Assembly: GCA_000431535.1 (NCBI GenBank)
Contig: HF991816.1
Span: forward strand, 35,462 to 99,461
From: Clostridium sp. CAG:678
GTDB taxonomy: Bacteria > Bacillota > Clostridia > Oscillospirales > Acutalibacteraceae
Length of the DNA: 64,000 nucleotides
Reading direction: 5' to 3'
The notes beneath the pieces are model-generated. The model did not search any database and was not told the origin of the DNA. It saw nothing but the letters and a program-made list of their open reading frames with translations. Positions 55,844-64,000 of this stretch are shown one piece after another. Both the position numbers and the translations under genes were made by a program. Positions within the stretch are counted from its first letter, which is position 1; the number at the start of each line of letters is the position of its first letter.

Positions 55844-56863
55844 TCAATCACCGAATTTTATAAGAAGTTTTGTAAGCGAGCCGTCATTATGCGCAAGCGC
55901 CTGAAACGCGTCCGCAGCGTTTACAGCGTCATAAATTCCGCTTACCATTTTCATTATATCAACTTTTCGGCTCAGCGCAAGTTCAATCAGTTCCTCAAAA
56001 TCCTTGGTATATGCGTTTCTGCTGCCGAAAAGATTGAGTTCTTTTTTCAGGATAACGGAGTGAACGAACGTGGTTTCCCGTTTACCATTACCGATCAGAA
56101 TAACATTTGCACCCTGCGCAGCCTCGTTGATGCAAGACAGAAATGTTTCCGGGGCGCCGCAAGCCTCCACACAAACATCAAAGCCGTTTCCTGCTGTATA
56201 ATCCAAAGCAGTTTTATGAAGATCTGTTTCATCCACATTCACAACACAGTCCGCTCCGTATTGCGCAACGGCAGTAAGACGGCTTTTGAGTTTATCCGCA
56301 ACCATAACACGGGCACCCATGGATTTTGCTTTCAGTAAAGCAAAAAGGCCGATCGGGCCGGCACCGACGATTAAAAGATTGTCTCCGGGATTGACCGTTG
56401 CTCTTGAAAGCGCGTGGCAGCTAATGGAAAACGGTTCTATAAGCGCAAGTTCTTTCGCGCTAAGTCCCCTGCCGTTTATGATCCTTTCCACAGGCATGGT
56501 TATGTATTCCTGAAAACTGCCGTCACGCTGAACGCCCATCGTCTGATTATCCATGCATGCATTTACAAGGCCTTTTTTACATGCATAGCATTCTCCGCAA
56601 TTGAAATACGGATTGCAGGTAACCACATCTCCCGCTTTAAGGCCTCTGTCATTTTGCGGTATCTGCTCAATTTTTGCTGAAAATTCATGCCCGGGTATTC
56701 TGGGATAGGTTGTAAACGGTTGATTTCCCGTAAAAGACGCAACATCTGCACCGCAGATTCCGCAATACAGCACCTTTAAAAGCGCTTCTCCGTCTTTTGG
56801 CACCGGTCTCTCTTTTTCAATGATTTCAACTGTACCCGGTTCTGCTATGATTACTGCTTTCAT
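55844..56863 (-). CDS. Zinc-dependent alcohol dehydrogenase, L-galactonate 5-dehydrogenase-like
   Basis: Medium-chain dehydrogenase of 339 residues. Catalytic zinc ligands are in CGICGAD near 35 and IPGHEF near 58; the structural zinc cysteines are in NCGECYACKKGLVNAC near 88-102. The NAD fold has VGAGPIGLFALLKA near 168. It resembles E. coli LgoD (YjjN) strongly by memory: GNQPFTTYPRIPGHE, ALIEPFSISCHALSRA and FGSRNAYTKDF all have close counterparts. LgoD oxidises L-galactonate to D-tagaturonate, the substrate of the next enzyme in this operon. The match supports that activity but does not prove it; other aldonates or polyols are possible. Confidence 0.75.
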   Translation of the reverse strand: MKAVIIAEPGTVEIIEKERPVPKDGEALLKVLYCGICGADVASFTGNQPFTTYPRIPGHEFSAKIEQIPQNDRGLKAGDVVTCNPYFNCGECYACKKGLVNACMDNQTMGVQRDGSFQEYITMPVERIINGRGLSAKELALIEPFSISCHALSRATVNPGDNLLIVGAGPIGLFALLKAKSMGARVMVADKLKSRLTAVAQYGADCVVNVDETDLHKTALDYTAGNGFDVCVEACGAPETFLSCINEAAQGANVILIGNGKRETTFVHSVILKKELNLFGSRNAYTKDFEELIELALSRKVDIMKMVSGIYDAVNAADAFQALAHNDGSLTKLLIKFGD

Positions 56864-58069
56864 TTATTTCCCCTCATCCAAATACTTTTTATTCCAAATC
56901 ACCGCTGTTTTAAGCGGCGCGCCTTTGCAAAAGATCCTGGTTTCATAGGCGCTGATCGGATCTGATAGGAACGTTTCTTTATCTATAAGGTCAACCAGTT
57001 CATCAAATCGGCTTTTTGCAAGGATTTGAATCGCTTCTTTCATATGCTTTTCAGTGAAATTAATGGAAGACAGGATCACCTGATTCTTAAAACCGAAAGG
57101 CATAGTATCGAATTCTACTGTAGGTCCGAGTGAAAAACTGTTATAGATACCGTTACAGCCGAGCGCACCATATTGAAACGCAACGCGATGTTCGGCGTCG
57201 TTTCCGCTTGTTCCTACAAATACGGAAGCAGTGCCGCCGAGCCTGCTGACAATATTTTCGGCGATCTCGTCTTCACGCAGATTGTCGGCGCAAAGATATT
57301 CAGCATCCACGGTTTGAACCGCAAACGCTGCCTTGGGCGAATCCGCCGCACTCCGCGCAACAAAAAGGATCTTTGCATTTTTATGGTTTCTTCGTATCTG
57401 ATCGCCTATAAAAAGGCCTGTTGTGCCGAGGCCGTAGATCACTGTGCGGTTAAACGTTGCCTCTTTTGCAATCTCTATTGCCTGCTGCGCACTGCATTTT
57501 CTGTGTGCCATAACAATTCTGAAATTCTGCGCTGCGCCGATATCGCACATTCTTTCATGCTGGAATATGGCACAGGCATATGGGTCAGAAAACACAAGTT
57601 TTTTTGCAAGAGTCAACGGAAGTTTTTGTATGTATTCATATTCATCCGGCAGATGCAAAAGCATATCCGGATTAAAGTATCCCTGATCGCAGAATATGCC
57701 GTCTGCACCGTCGCACCCATATTCAAAATAGGTTTCATCCTCCGTAAACCGTGTGGGATCAAAACTATCTCCCCCGCGGATCAGCACGATAGCAAACCTG
57801 TTTTCAGAAGGCACCCAAACGACCCCTTCGTGGCCGTTGATCAAACGGTTCTGCCCGGATGGAAATTTTTTTGACAGCAAATGTTTTCTGCCCATATTCA
57901 TCAGTTCATGATCTGTGCCGCAAAATCCGCAAAAAACAGGATAAGCCAGTACCCCCTCTTTGGCAGGCTCGCCCCGAAGACGCTGTCTTGCAGGATTGAT
58001 CAGTTCTGTTTTGCCGTATCTTAAAGGAAATTTTTCATCATTTACAAAATAAGTGCCATAAGTATTCAA
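56864..58069 (-). CDS. Glucose-dehydrogenase-like medium-chain dehydrogenase
   Basis: A 401-residue protein of the zinc-dependent MDR superfamily, closer to the glucose/galactose dehydrogenase branch: CGFCGTDHELMNMGR near 47, INGHEGVVWVP near 77, YGLGTTGLFIGDQIR near 213, and VILSSINFTEKHMKEAI near 331, which resembles the glucose dehydrogenase C-terminal domain. It lacks the second set of four zinc cysteines seen in its neighbour. The start is a TTG at 58069 with GGCGGAA upstream. Its operon place makes an aldose 1-dehydrogenase role plausible. Substrate is unknown. Confidence 0.7.
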   Translation of the reverse strand: MNTYGTYFVNDEKFPLRYGKTELINPARQRLRGEPAKEGVLAYPVFCGFCGTDHELMNMGRKHLLSKKFPSGQNRLINGHEGVVWVPSENRFAIVLIRGGDSFDPTRFTEDETYFEYGCDGADGIFCDQGYFNPDMLLHLPDEYEYIQKLPLTLAKKLVFSDPYACAIFQHERMCDIGAAQNFRIVMAHRKCSAQQAIEIAKEATFNRTVIYGLGTTGLFIGDQIRRNHKNAKILFVARSAADSPKAAFAVQTVDAEYLCADNLREDEIAENIVSRLGGTASVFVGTSGNDAEHRVAFQYGALGCNGIYNSFSLGPTVEFDTMPFGFKNQVILSSINFTEKHMKEAIQILAKSRFDELVDLIDKETFLSDPISAYETRIFCKGAPLKTAVIWNKKYLDEGK

Positions 58070-58083
58070 ATTATTTCCGCCCT

Positions 58084-59148
58084 TTAAAACTCTTTTATTT
58101 CAAGATTAACATTATTTTTTTGATCCAGTGTAATCAAAAGACCGCCGAGTTCTTTAAAAGTAAAATTACAGTTATACGAACTTTTAGTGTAATAGCACAT
58201 TTTTACGCCGTCATACTCGGTAATAAAGTTATTTAAATGATCATGGCCGGCAAACATGTGTGTTCCGCCGTTGTTTTTGAACGCTTCAAAAAAACCGTCG
58301 TTCACAGCGGCTGTGCAAGAGTCTTCCAGGCGAAGCCCCATTTCAAAATTATCCGTAAGTTCCTTGTATTCCGGAACCGGAACATGCATAAACGCCATAT
58401 TCGGAACCTCCCTGCCGCTGGTTTGATTGATTCCGTTTACAGCCCATTTATACCATTCGATCTGGTTTTCACCAATACCGCCGTCCGTGATCTGACCATC
58501 CACAACACGGAACTGCCCGTCATCAAACAGGAACAGAGAATAAACCACTTCACCGTTTCTTGTTAAGTTTAAGATATAGTTGCCCATTCCGTTCATACCC
58601 TCAGGGCCGCTTTTAAACAGGCAGTGTTCACTTGCTTCATAGATTTCGGCAAGTTTGGCTTTATCTGCCCTGCCCTCATAATCATGATTTCCGAAAACGG
58701 GCGCCCAGGGTATTTCAAACTGATCCATAAAATCACAAAACTGCTGGGTGCATATATCGTTCCAAGCTGTTAAGACAGTATCTCCGCCGACAATGATCAG
58801 ACCGGGATTGACCTCTTTGATCAATTGCTTAAGCTGAATCCTGCTCATGCCGTCCAAAATAAAATTCATTCCGAACTCTGCGGCAAATGTGGCGTGATTG
58901 CGGATATGCACATCCGTCAGGCAAAGAATTTTAAAATCATCGGAACCGGCATCGATCTCCTGGGCATAATCCGGTGTGTATACATCGTTGGGAGACCAAG
59001 GGTCGCATACAGCAATACCTTTTTGCTCCTTAAGCGCAACAGAGGCAAAAACAGCATTGCAAACCGCGGCAATTACAAGAATTGCCGCAATGACAGCAAG
59101 AATGATCTTGACAGCTTTAAACCCGAAAAATTTTTTAACCGCATTCAT
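58084..59148 (-). CDS. Membrane-anchored metallophosphoesterase (operon copy 1)
   Basis: A 354-residue calcineurin-like phosphoesterase with an N-terminal span (about 12-35). Motifs: LTDVHIRNH near 77, VGGDTVLTAW near 117, FGNHDYEG near 147, HVPVPEY near 260 and AGHDHLNNF near 308. It is a diverged relative of the gene at 48686-49732. The start overlaps the upstream DUF5107 stop by 4 bases (ATGA) and has AGGAGA upstream. As the DUF5107 protein has no signal peptide, the two products probably act on opposite sides of the membrane. Confidence 0.88.
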   Translation of the reverse strand: MNAVKKFFGFKAVKIILAVIAAILVIAAVCNAVFASVALKEQKGIAVCDPWSPNDVYTPDYAQEIDAGSDDFKILCLTDVHIRNHATFAAEFGMNFILDGMSRIQLKQLIKEVNPGLIIVGGDTVLTAWNDICTQQFCDFMDQFEIPWAPVFGNHDYEGRADKAKLAEIYEASEHCLFKSGPEGMNGMGNYILNLTRNGEVVYSLFLFDDGQFRVVDGQITDGGIGENQIEWYKWAVNGINQTSGREVPNMAFMHVPVPEYKELTDNFEMGLRLEDSCTAAVNDGFFEAFKNNGGTHMFAGHDHLNNFITEYDGVKMCYYTKSSYNCNFTFKELGGLLITLDQKNNVNLEIKEF

Positions 59149-62100
59149 ATCGATTCTCCTTTATTCATAAATAAAGTTTTATAACTGTTCAATCCGAAAT
59201 GGTATGTATCCAGCGCATAAGCCCTGCCTAAAGTTTGAGACGCACTTTCATGATCTTTTTTGCCAAAAAGACCCAGCGCTTTCATAAACAGGCAGTGCAC
59301 TTTATTTTGCTTGTTAAGATCTTCATCAAACACAAGAAAATCAGGAAGCGAAACAGCAAAATAGTCAATTTTGATCTCATCTTCCATATGCTGATCCGCG
59401 TATTCTATAAGCCGGTCAAAACGCAGATCCGCCTCTTTTGCTTTACCGAGTTTCAGCAAGGCAAGACCTTGGCAGAAAATGGTCTCCGGCGGCTGATCGT
59501 TGTAATAGACGGCGCTTTGCGGCTGAGAAAGGCCTGTAGAGGCTTTTACAAAATATTCGTTTGCCTTAGCCGGCTCTCCGGATCTTTCGTACGCTATACC
59601 AAGCAAAAGATTTTGAAGATTTTCCTGCGCACCGAATAATTTTCCTTCCCCGAGATTTTCGGGATAAGTAAAAGTTCTTTCCAAAAGGGCGATGGCATCG
59701 GCATACTCTTTGGAATCGATCTTTGCTTTAGCCATAGCGCAGAGCGCAAACACATACTGCCGCGGCGCTTTTCCTTCTCCGCCTTCCCAAGGGTGAAACT
59801 TATGATCCGCAAGCGCACTGAGTGCCTCTGCATATCTGCCCGTCAGGTTGAGCAGCGTGATATACTCAATATAAAGATCATCGCGTGCACAAACAAGATC
59901 CATATATTTCCCAAGAAAGGAGAGCCTTTGCTGCGGCGGCATCTGCATTTTTTTATGCAGTTGATCCAGTTCCATAAGTACTCTGCCGTCTGTTTTATCC
60001 AGCGCAAAGGCAGTTTCCAGTTCATTCAGCGCTTTTTGCGCGTTATGATGCTTATTGAAGTAAGCCAAACCCAGATTGCGGTGCGCGGAGGGAAATTCCG
60101 GCTTTAACTTTACAGTCTTTTCCCAGCAGGCAACGGCATCTTCATATCTCTTTTTATCATAATACAGGCAGCCAAGATAGTAATTTGCCATGGCGCTTTC
60201 TTTATATTCTGCCGCTTTTTCAAGGACGGTCATATCCGGCAATCTGTGCGGAAAACAAAGATAACTGCTTGCCGATTCTGCCTTTTCCGTATGAAGTTCA
60301 GCCTTTTCCTGATCACCAAGCAATCTGTAAAGATCCGCAAGATGATAATGAACCATCGGATGTTCTGTATCATCTTCCTCAAGAATGCGTATTGCATCTT
60401 CATAAAACCCGCCTGCCTTATATTCAAGCGCGATCTCGATTGCTGTATCTGTTCTGATTTGCGGCATTTTTCCGCAGATACGCAAACTGATCATATCCAT
60501 AGGATCAAGGGATAGCGTTTCTTCGCAGCGTTTTACGGCCTCTTCTTGCTTGCCGAGTTTTTGAAGAATCAGCGCTTTGAGATCCATAGAACGGTAATTT
60601 CTTGCATTTTTAATCAGTGAATTTTCTATATGTTCAAGCGCTTTGCCGTACTCCCCTTTTTGGGCGCAAATGCATGCAAGGTGATAAAATGCAGATTCGG
60701 CGCAGGCACTGCTCCACGTTGCTTTATACAGAGCGTCATAGCTTTCGCTGAGTCTGCCCTGATAAAGCAGAGACACGCCGAGGTTCAGATACGGTTCGCT
60801 GTCATACGGGTTTGGATTAGAGCGGACGGACTTTTCGACCGCCTTTCTGAAATACGTTTCACTTTCGACAAACAAGCCTCTTTTGAGCAAAAGTTTTCCG
60901 TAAGCGTTATTGAGCCGTATATCTGTATCATCCCGCCTTAAGCCTTCCAGATAATAATCTTCTGCATTATAGGTTGCATGGCGGTACTGCTCAATATGCA
61001 ATCCGTAAAGATAAAGATCTTCGCAGCTCTTGCAGTCTTTTGGCAGCGGAGGGCACACAGCCGGAGCGGTGGGCTCCTGCTTTTTGCCGTTTATAACATA
61101 ATTCATGATAAGTCTATTATTTTTCAGTATTCTGATCTCATTTACGTGATCCGCGTTCTCGGCTTTGATCTCGGCAGCAGCGCAAGGGTGCATACAAAGG
61201 ACTTCACGCTGCACACTGCCCTGATCGTGCACGATCTCTACCGTAATATCGCCGATGTCACTCGCAGCGCAAAGATGAACGGCTCCGTTTTCATAATTCA
61301 TTGCAATATCTTTATTTGCATTATGAACCGTTCCGATAGATCTGTACGGCATGAAATACTGCGTAAACGTTTTTTCTTCCATAGGGCTTAAAAACGTAAA
61401 ATCAGGCTGATTATCCGTATAGCAGCCAGTCATCAGTTCCACATAAGGGCCGTCTGAATCGGTAAGATTTCTGTCCCACGCTTTGCCGAAATCACCGCAG
61501 CCCCAGGTCCATTGCTTTTTACCCGGTGCAATATGATGATCGGCAACGTGAAGTATGCCGGCTCCAATGCCGTCATCATAACCGCCCACAAAATCATAAT
61601 CGGATTTTGCCGCCATGTACGAAGTGGGAATGGGAATATTCTTATAACGCGAAATATCCACGCCTTTGCTGTAATCCACTTTATAATAGGTGCCGGTTGC
61701 TATCGGGAATGTGGACGACGCCCGCTTGCCGTGATCCATAACGGTTGTTACATCCGGCGGAAAGATCGTGCGGGTATGATCATTTACCGCAACCGCCGGA
61801 TTTGCCCACCACAAAAAGGTCTGCGGCACAAAAGTACGGTTATAGACCTGCGCTTTGATCTCTATATACGCACTGTTCGGATACAGAGTGAAACGCACGG
61901 TGCCTTTCGTGCGAAACATAGTTTCGATCTCGCTCATAACAACGGTTGCCGAACCGTCAACATTTTTAAAGTATGTAAAATCAACAGGATCAAAAGTGCT
62001 TGGCCGGTGATGCTGCGGCCAGTTAAATTCAATTCCTCCGGATATCCAAGGACCGGCAAGGCCAACAAGCGCCGGTTTTATAACGTGATTATAATAAACA

Positions 62101-62384
62101 AAATCATAGCCGTTCGTTTTATCCGTTGCGCGCTGGATTCTGCCGCCGATCTCCGGCATCATCATCACCTTAATAAAATCATTTTCAAGAAAAACGCAGG
62201 TATACTCCTTATCGCTTTTTGTATCATAAATTTTATCTATAACAGGATGGGGATATACTTTACCGGAAGAGCCCTGATACACTCTTTTTTCAAGGAACAT
62301 GGGATTCTTATCCGGTTTTCCCACGCCATATGTTGGGATCTTAACTTTTTCTTCCCAAACTTTAACATCTGAATATTTCTGCAT
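59145..62384 (-). CDS. DUF5107-TPR protein (long copy)
   Basis: A 1079-residue protein, first gene of the operon. Residues about 30-400 match DUF5107: FLENDFIKVMMMPEIGGRIQ near 67, LAGPWISGGIEFNWPQHHRP near 108, and TWGCGDFGKAWDRNLTDSDG near 296. The rest (about 445-1060) is a long array of TPR repeats, for example YLNLGVSLLYQGRLSESYDA and HRNLGLAYFNKHHNAQKALN. No signal peptide is seen. The domain pair occurs in carbohydrate-use loci; the DUF5107 part may bind or act on sugars and the TPR part may bring partners together, but the activity is unknown. Ribosome site AGAGGTG. Confidence 0.85.
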   Translation of the reverse strand: MQKYSDVKVWEEKVKIPTYGVGKPDKNPMFLEKRVYQGSSGKVYPHPVIDKIYDTKSDKEYTCVFLENDFIKVMMMPEIGGRIQRATDKTNGYDFVYYNHVIKPALVGLAGPWISGGIEFNWPQHHRPSTFDPVDFTYFKNVDGSATVVMSEIETMFRTKGTVRFTLYPNSAYIEIKAQVYNRTFVPQTFLWWANPAVAVNDHTRTIFPPDVTTVMDHGKRASSTFPIATGTYYKVDYSKGVDISRYKNIPIPTSYMAAKSDYDFVGGYDDGIGAGILHVADHHIAPGKKQWTWGCGDFGKAWDRNLTDSDGPYVELMTGCYTDNQPDFTFLSPMEEKTFTQYFMPYRSIGTVHNANKDIAMNYENGAVHLCAASDIGDITVEIVHDQGSVQREVLCMHPCAAAEIKAENADHVNEIRILKNNRLIMNYVINGKKQEPTAPAVCPPLPKDCKSCEDLYLYGLHIEQYRHATYNAEDYYLEGLRRDDTDIRLNNAYGKLLLKRGLFVESETYFRKAVEKSVRSNPNPYDSEPYLNLGVSLLYQGRLSESYDALYKATWSSACAESAFYHLACICAQKGEYGKALEHIENSLIKNARNYRSMDLKALILQKLGKQEEAVKRCEETLSLDPMDMISLRICGKMPQIRTDTAIEIALEYKAGGFYEDAIRILEEDDTEHPMVHYHLADLYRLLGDQEKAELHTEKAESASSYLCFPHRLPDMTVLEKAAEYKESAMANYYLGCLYYDKKRYEDAVACWEKTVKLKPEFPSAHRNLGLAYFNKHHNAQKALNELETAFALDKTDGRVLMELDQLHKKMQMPPQQRLSFLGKYMDLVCARDDLYIEYITLLNLTGRYAEALSALADHKFHPWEGGEGKAPRQYVFALCAMAKAKIDSKEYADAIALLERTFTYPENLGEGKLFGAQENLQNLLLGIAYERSGEPAKANEYFVKASTGLSQPQSAVYYNDQPPETIFCQGLALLKLGKAKEADLRFDRLIEYADQHMEDEIKIDYFAVSLPDFLVFDEDLNKQNKVHCLFMKALGLFGKKDHESASQTLGRAYALDTYHFGLNSYKTLFMNKGESI

Positions 62385-62706
62385 AAAGCACCTCTGGTCA
62401 CAGTTATTTATGGTTTAATTATATAATAAACAAGCATAAATTTATTGCGAAAAAGAACCGAATAATTTAGAAATTCTATCACAAGAAAAACAAAATCGCT
62501 GCATGATTATATAGTTGGATTTCTAAAGAAAAAAATAGATTTTAATAAATGCAAAAATAAAAAGTATGTTAGAATAAATATAAACAGTTGTCTTGTTTTG
62601 CGTTTGACAGGCATGTATGCTCTGCAAAAAAACGCGCTAATATCTAACAGACAAAATCCAAATATATAAGATCTATTTTTTTCAATCAAAGCCATGGGGA
62701 ACATCA
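62385..62706. promoter_or_regulatory. Divergent control region between the carbohydrate operon and the GH95-like gene
   Basis: A 322-base, A+T-rich gap. For the minus-strand operon there is a TATAAT (62418-62423) about 34 bases before the start codon, but no good -35, so an activator may be needed. For the plus-strand gene the best pair is TTGTTT (62593-62598), 17 bases, TATGCT (62616-62621), leaving a long leader of about 80 bases. A TTGACA at 62604-62609 has no -10 partner. I found no clear operator or catabolite-response site. Confidence 0.5.
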
Positions 62707-64000
62707 TGAAAACAAAATCAATACATTTTAGCAACACAATAAAAAACTGGGATGAAGCGCTCCCTTTGGGGAACGGCGATATGGGCTGCCTTGTATGGAA
62801 CAGCGCCGACAAACTCAGATTCAGCCTTGACAAGGGCGGAATATGGGACTGCTCTAATCCGCCCGAGAATCAGGAGAATTTTACATATGCAGATATTCAA
62901 AATGCAGTAAGAAAAGGAAAGCAAAAATATCTGAATAAAAAATATGACAAATGTTATAATAAACCGACCCCCACCAAACTGCCCGCAGGCAAAATGATTT
63001 TGAATTTAGGGGTTACAGATTCGGTTATTTCCGATCTGGATTTCAACACGGCAGAAGCACGCATAAGCGCAGGCACTGTTTTGCTGAGAACTTTTATTCA
63101 CGCAGAATTTTGCTGCGGCATGATAGAGATAAACAAAACAGGGATTGATCTTACCGCTGAGAATCCTGCATACGGCAGTGAACGCAAACCAATTTTCAGT
63201 TTTATTTCACGCGGAACGGTTCAATCCCTGAAAAATCTGCATTACCCGAAGCCGGAACATCACATTGCAGCCGCAGGCGGAATCGTATACAAATATTTCA
63301 TTCAGCAAACCAAAGACATCTTTTACGGAATCATAACGGCAAAAACGGAGATTAACGGAAAAACACTGATTGCGTTCACTGTTGGATCCGGCAAGAGCAA
63401 AGCGTTTATTAAAGAATGTTTAAAAACAGTTACCGGCGCAATAGAGGCAGGATATGACGAACGATTCAAAACGCACTGCGCCTGGTGGAAAACGTACTGG
63501 GAAAAAAGTTCTGTAACACTTCCTGATAAACATTTAGAAAAGCAGTGGTATCTAAATAATTATCTGCTTGCATCATGCAGCAGAAAAGGGCATTTTCCAA
63601 TGCCATTGCAAGGGGTTTGGACAGCGGATAACGGCTCCTTGCCGCCGTGGAAAGGTGATTATCATCATGATCTGAACACAGAAATGTGTTATACGAGTTA
63701 CTTAAAGGCAAACCATCTGGAACAGGGCGAGTGCTTTATAGACTATCTTTTGAGCCTGACTGACGCAGCTAAAAACTTTGCAGAGAAATTTTATAACGCA
63801 GACGGCCTGTGCCTGCCGTCCGTAATGGACATAGAAGGCCACGCCTTAGGCGGCTGGTGCCAGTATTCATTATCCCCTATCAATCAACTATGGCTGTGCA
63901 ACATCATGGCGCGCCACTATTTTTATACAAAAAACCAAAATTATCTTGCAAAAATATATCCGTACCTAACGGAAACAGGTAAATTTCTGCGGAGTATTCT
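62707..64000 (+). CDS. GH95-like glycoside hydrolase, N-terminal part (cut by right edge)
   Basis: The frame is open from ATG at 62707 to the window end (431 codons), so the C terminus is missing. GGGGA lies upstream. The N-terminal beta domain starts like GH95: NWDEALPLGNGDMGCLVW near 14-31. At about 298-330 comes PLQGVWTADNGSLPPWKGDY then HHDLNTEMCY, matching the GH95 pattern in which LQGIW...PPW...H-x-N-x-N-TEMNY enters the catalytic barrel. In known GH95 fucosidases both positions of the NxN pair are Asn; here it reads DLN. GH95 contains alpha-L-fucosidases and alpha-L-galactosidases. No signal peptide is visible, so the substrate may be an imported oligosaccharide. Confidence 0.75.

Noticed and set aside
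53610..58069. Reading the operon as an L-fucose oxidative pathway
   Set aside because: That path leads to 2-keto-3-deoxy-L-fuconate and needs a fuconate dehydratase; instead the operon has a tagaturonate reductase and an LgoD-like enzyme, which fit L-galactonate better.
61512..62372. 286-codon open frame on the plus strand
   Set aside because: It lies fully opposite the DUF5107-TPR gene, has no ribosome site, and encodes a His, Arg, Cys and Ile-rich product typical of antisense frames in this genome.
62604..62609. TTGACA as the -35 of the GH95-like gene
   Set aside because: No -10-like sequence stands 16-18 bases downstream; that position is a run of A.

Overview
The window looks like a chromosomal segment of a spore-forming, Gram-positive member of the class Clostridia, probably an uncultured or gut-associated relative of the Oscillospiraceae. 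The evidence is a complete spoIIIAA-spoIIIAH cluster, the Firmicutes gene order nusB/xseA/xseB/ispA/dxs/tlyA/nadK/argR/recN, the AddAB (not RecBCD) repair nuclease, an Asp23 protein, and strong Shine-Dalgarno sites with frequent GTG and TTG starts. No mobile element, phage gene or CRISPR array was recognised. The species cannot be named from this sequence.

Layout. (1) 1-4942, minus strand: macromolecular-synthesis operon dgt-dnaG-sigA-DUF896-tmk-DUF2156 (the last cut by the left edge). (2) 5022-6903: a plus-strand metallophosphoesterase converging on yigZ, then rpmE with its own promoter and terminator. (3) 6919-24244, minus: a run of eleven closely packed genes read from one strong promoter: ligA, a membrane protein, murD, two M42 peptidases, a GNAT acetyltransferase, a PLP enzyme, DUF2461, a phosphohexomutase, addB and addA. 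(4) 24279-34858, minus: nusB, a TsaD-like paralogue, xseA, xseB, ispA, then dxs, tlyA, nadK, argR, recN, tyrS from an internal promoter. (5) 34915-40243, minus: a single-gene asp23 unit and the eight-gene spoIIIA operon behind a sigma-E-like promoter. (6) 40256-48646, plus: a GtrA-YfhO fusion, prs with a structured leader, a membrane-anchored unknown, a three-gene zinc-ribbon/LRR - HTH - protein-kinase module, and tRNA-Ser(UGA). (7) 48686-62384, minus: an eight-gene carbohydrate operon. (8) 62707-64000, plus: a GH95-like glycosidase cut by the right edge, divergent from that operon.

The accessory part is the last 16 kb. Its oxidoreductases fit an oxidative route for L-galactose or a related sugar: a GH95-like glycosidase could release the sugar, a glucose-dehydrogenase-like enzyme could oxidise it, a COG3618-type amidohydrolase could open the lactone, an enzyme resembling E. 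coli LgoD could make tagaturonate, and a clear UxaB homologue could reduce it to altronate. The same operon carries two DUF5107-TPR proteins, a putative TIM-barrel glycosidase and two membrane-anchored metallophosphoesterases whose roles are unknown. This pathway reading is inference from homology and gene order. The other notable items are the GtrA-YfhO fusion, the kinase module with a degenerate nucleotide-binding lobe, and a structured intergenic element near 45.6 kb that I could not assign to a family.
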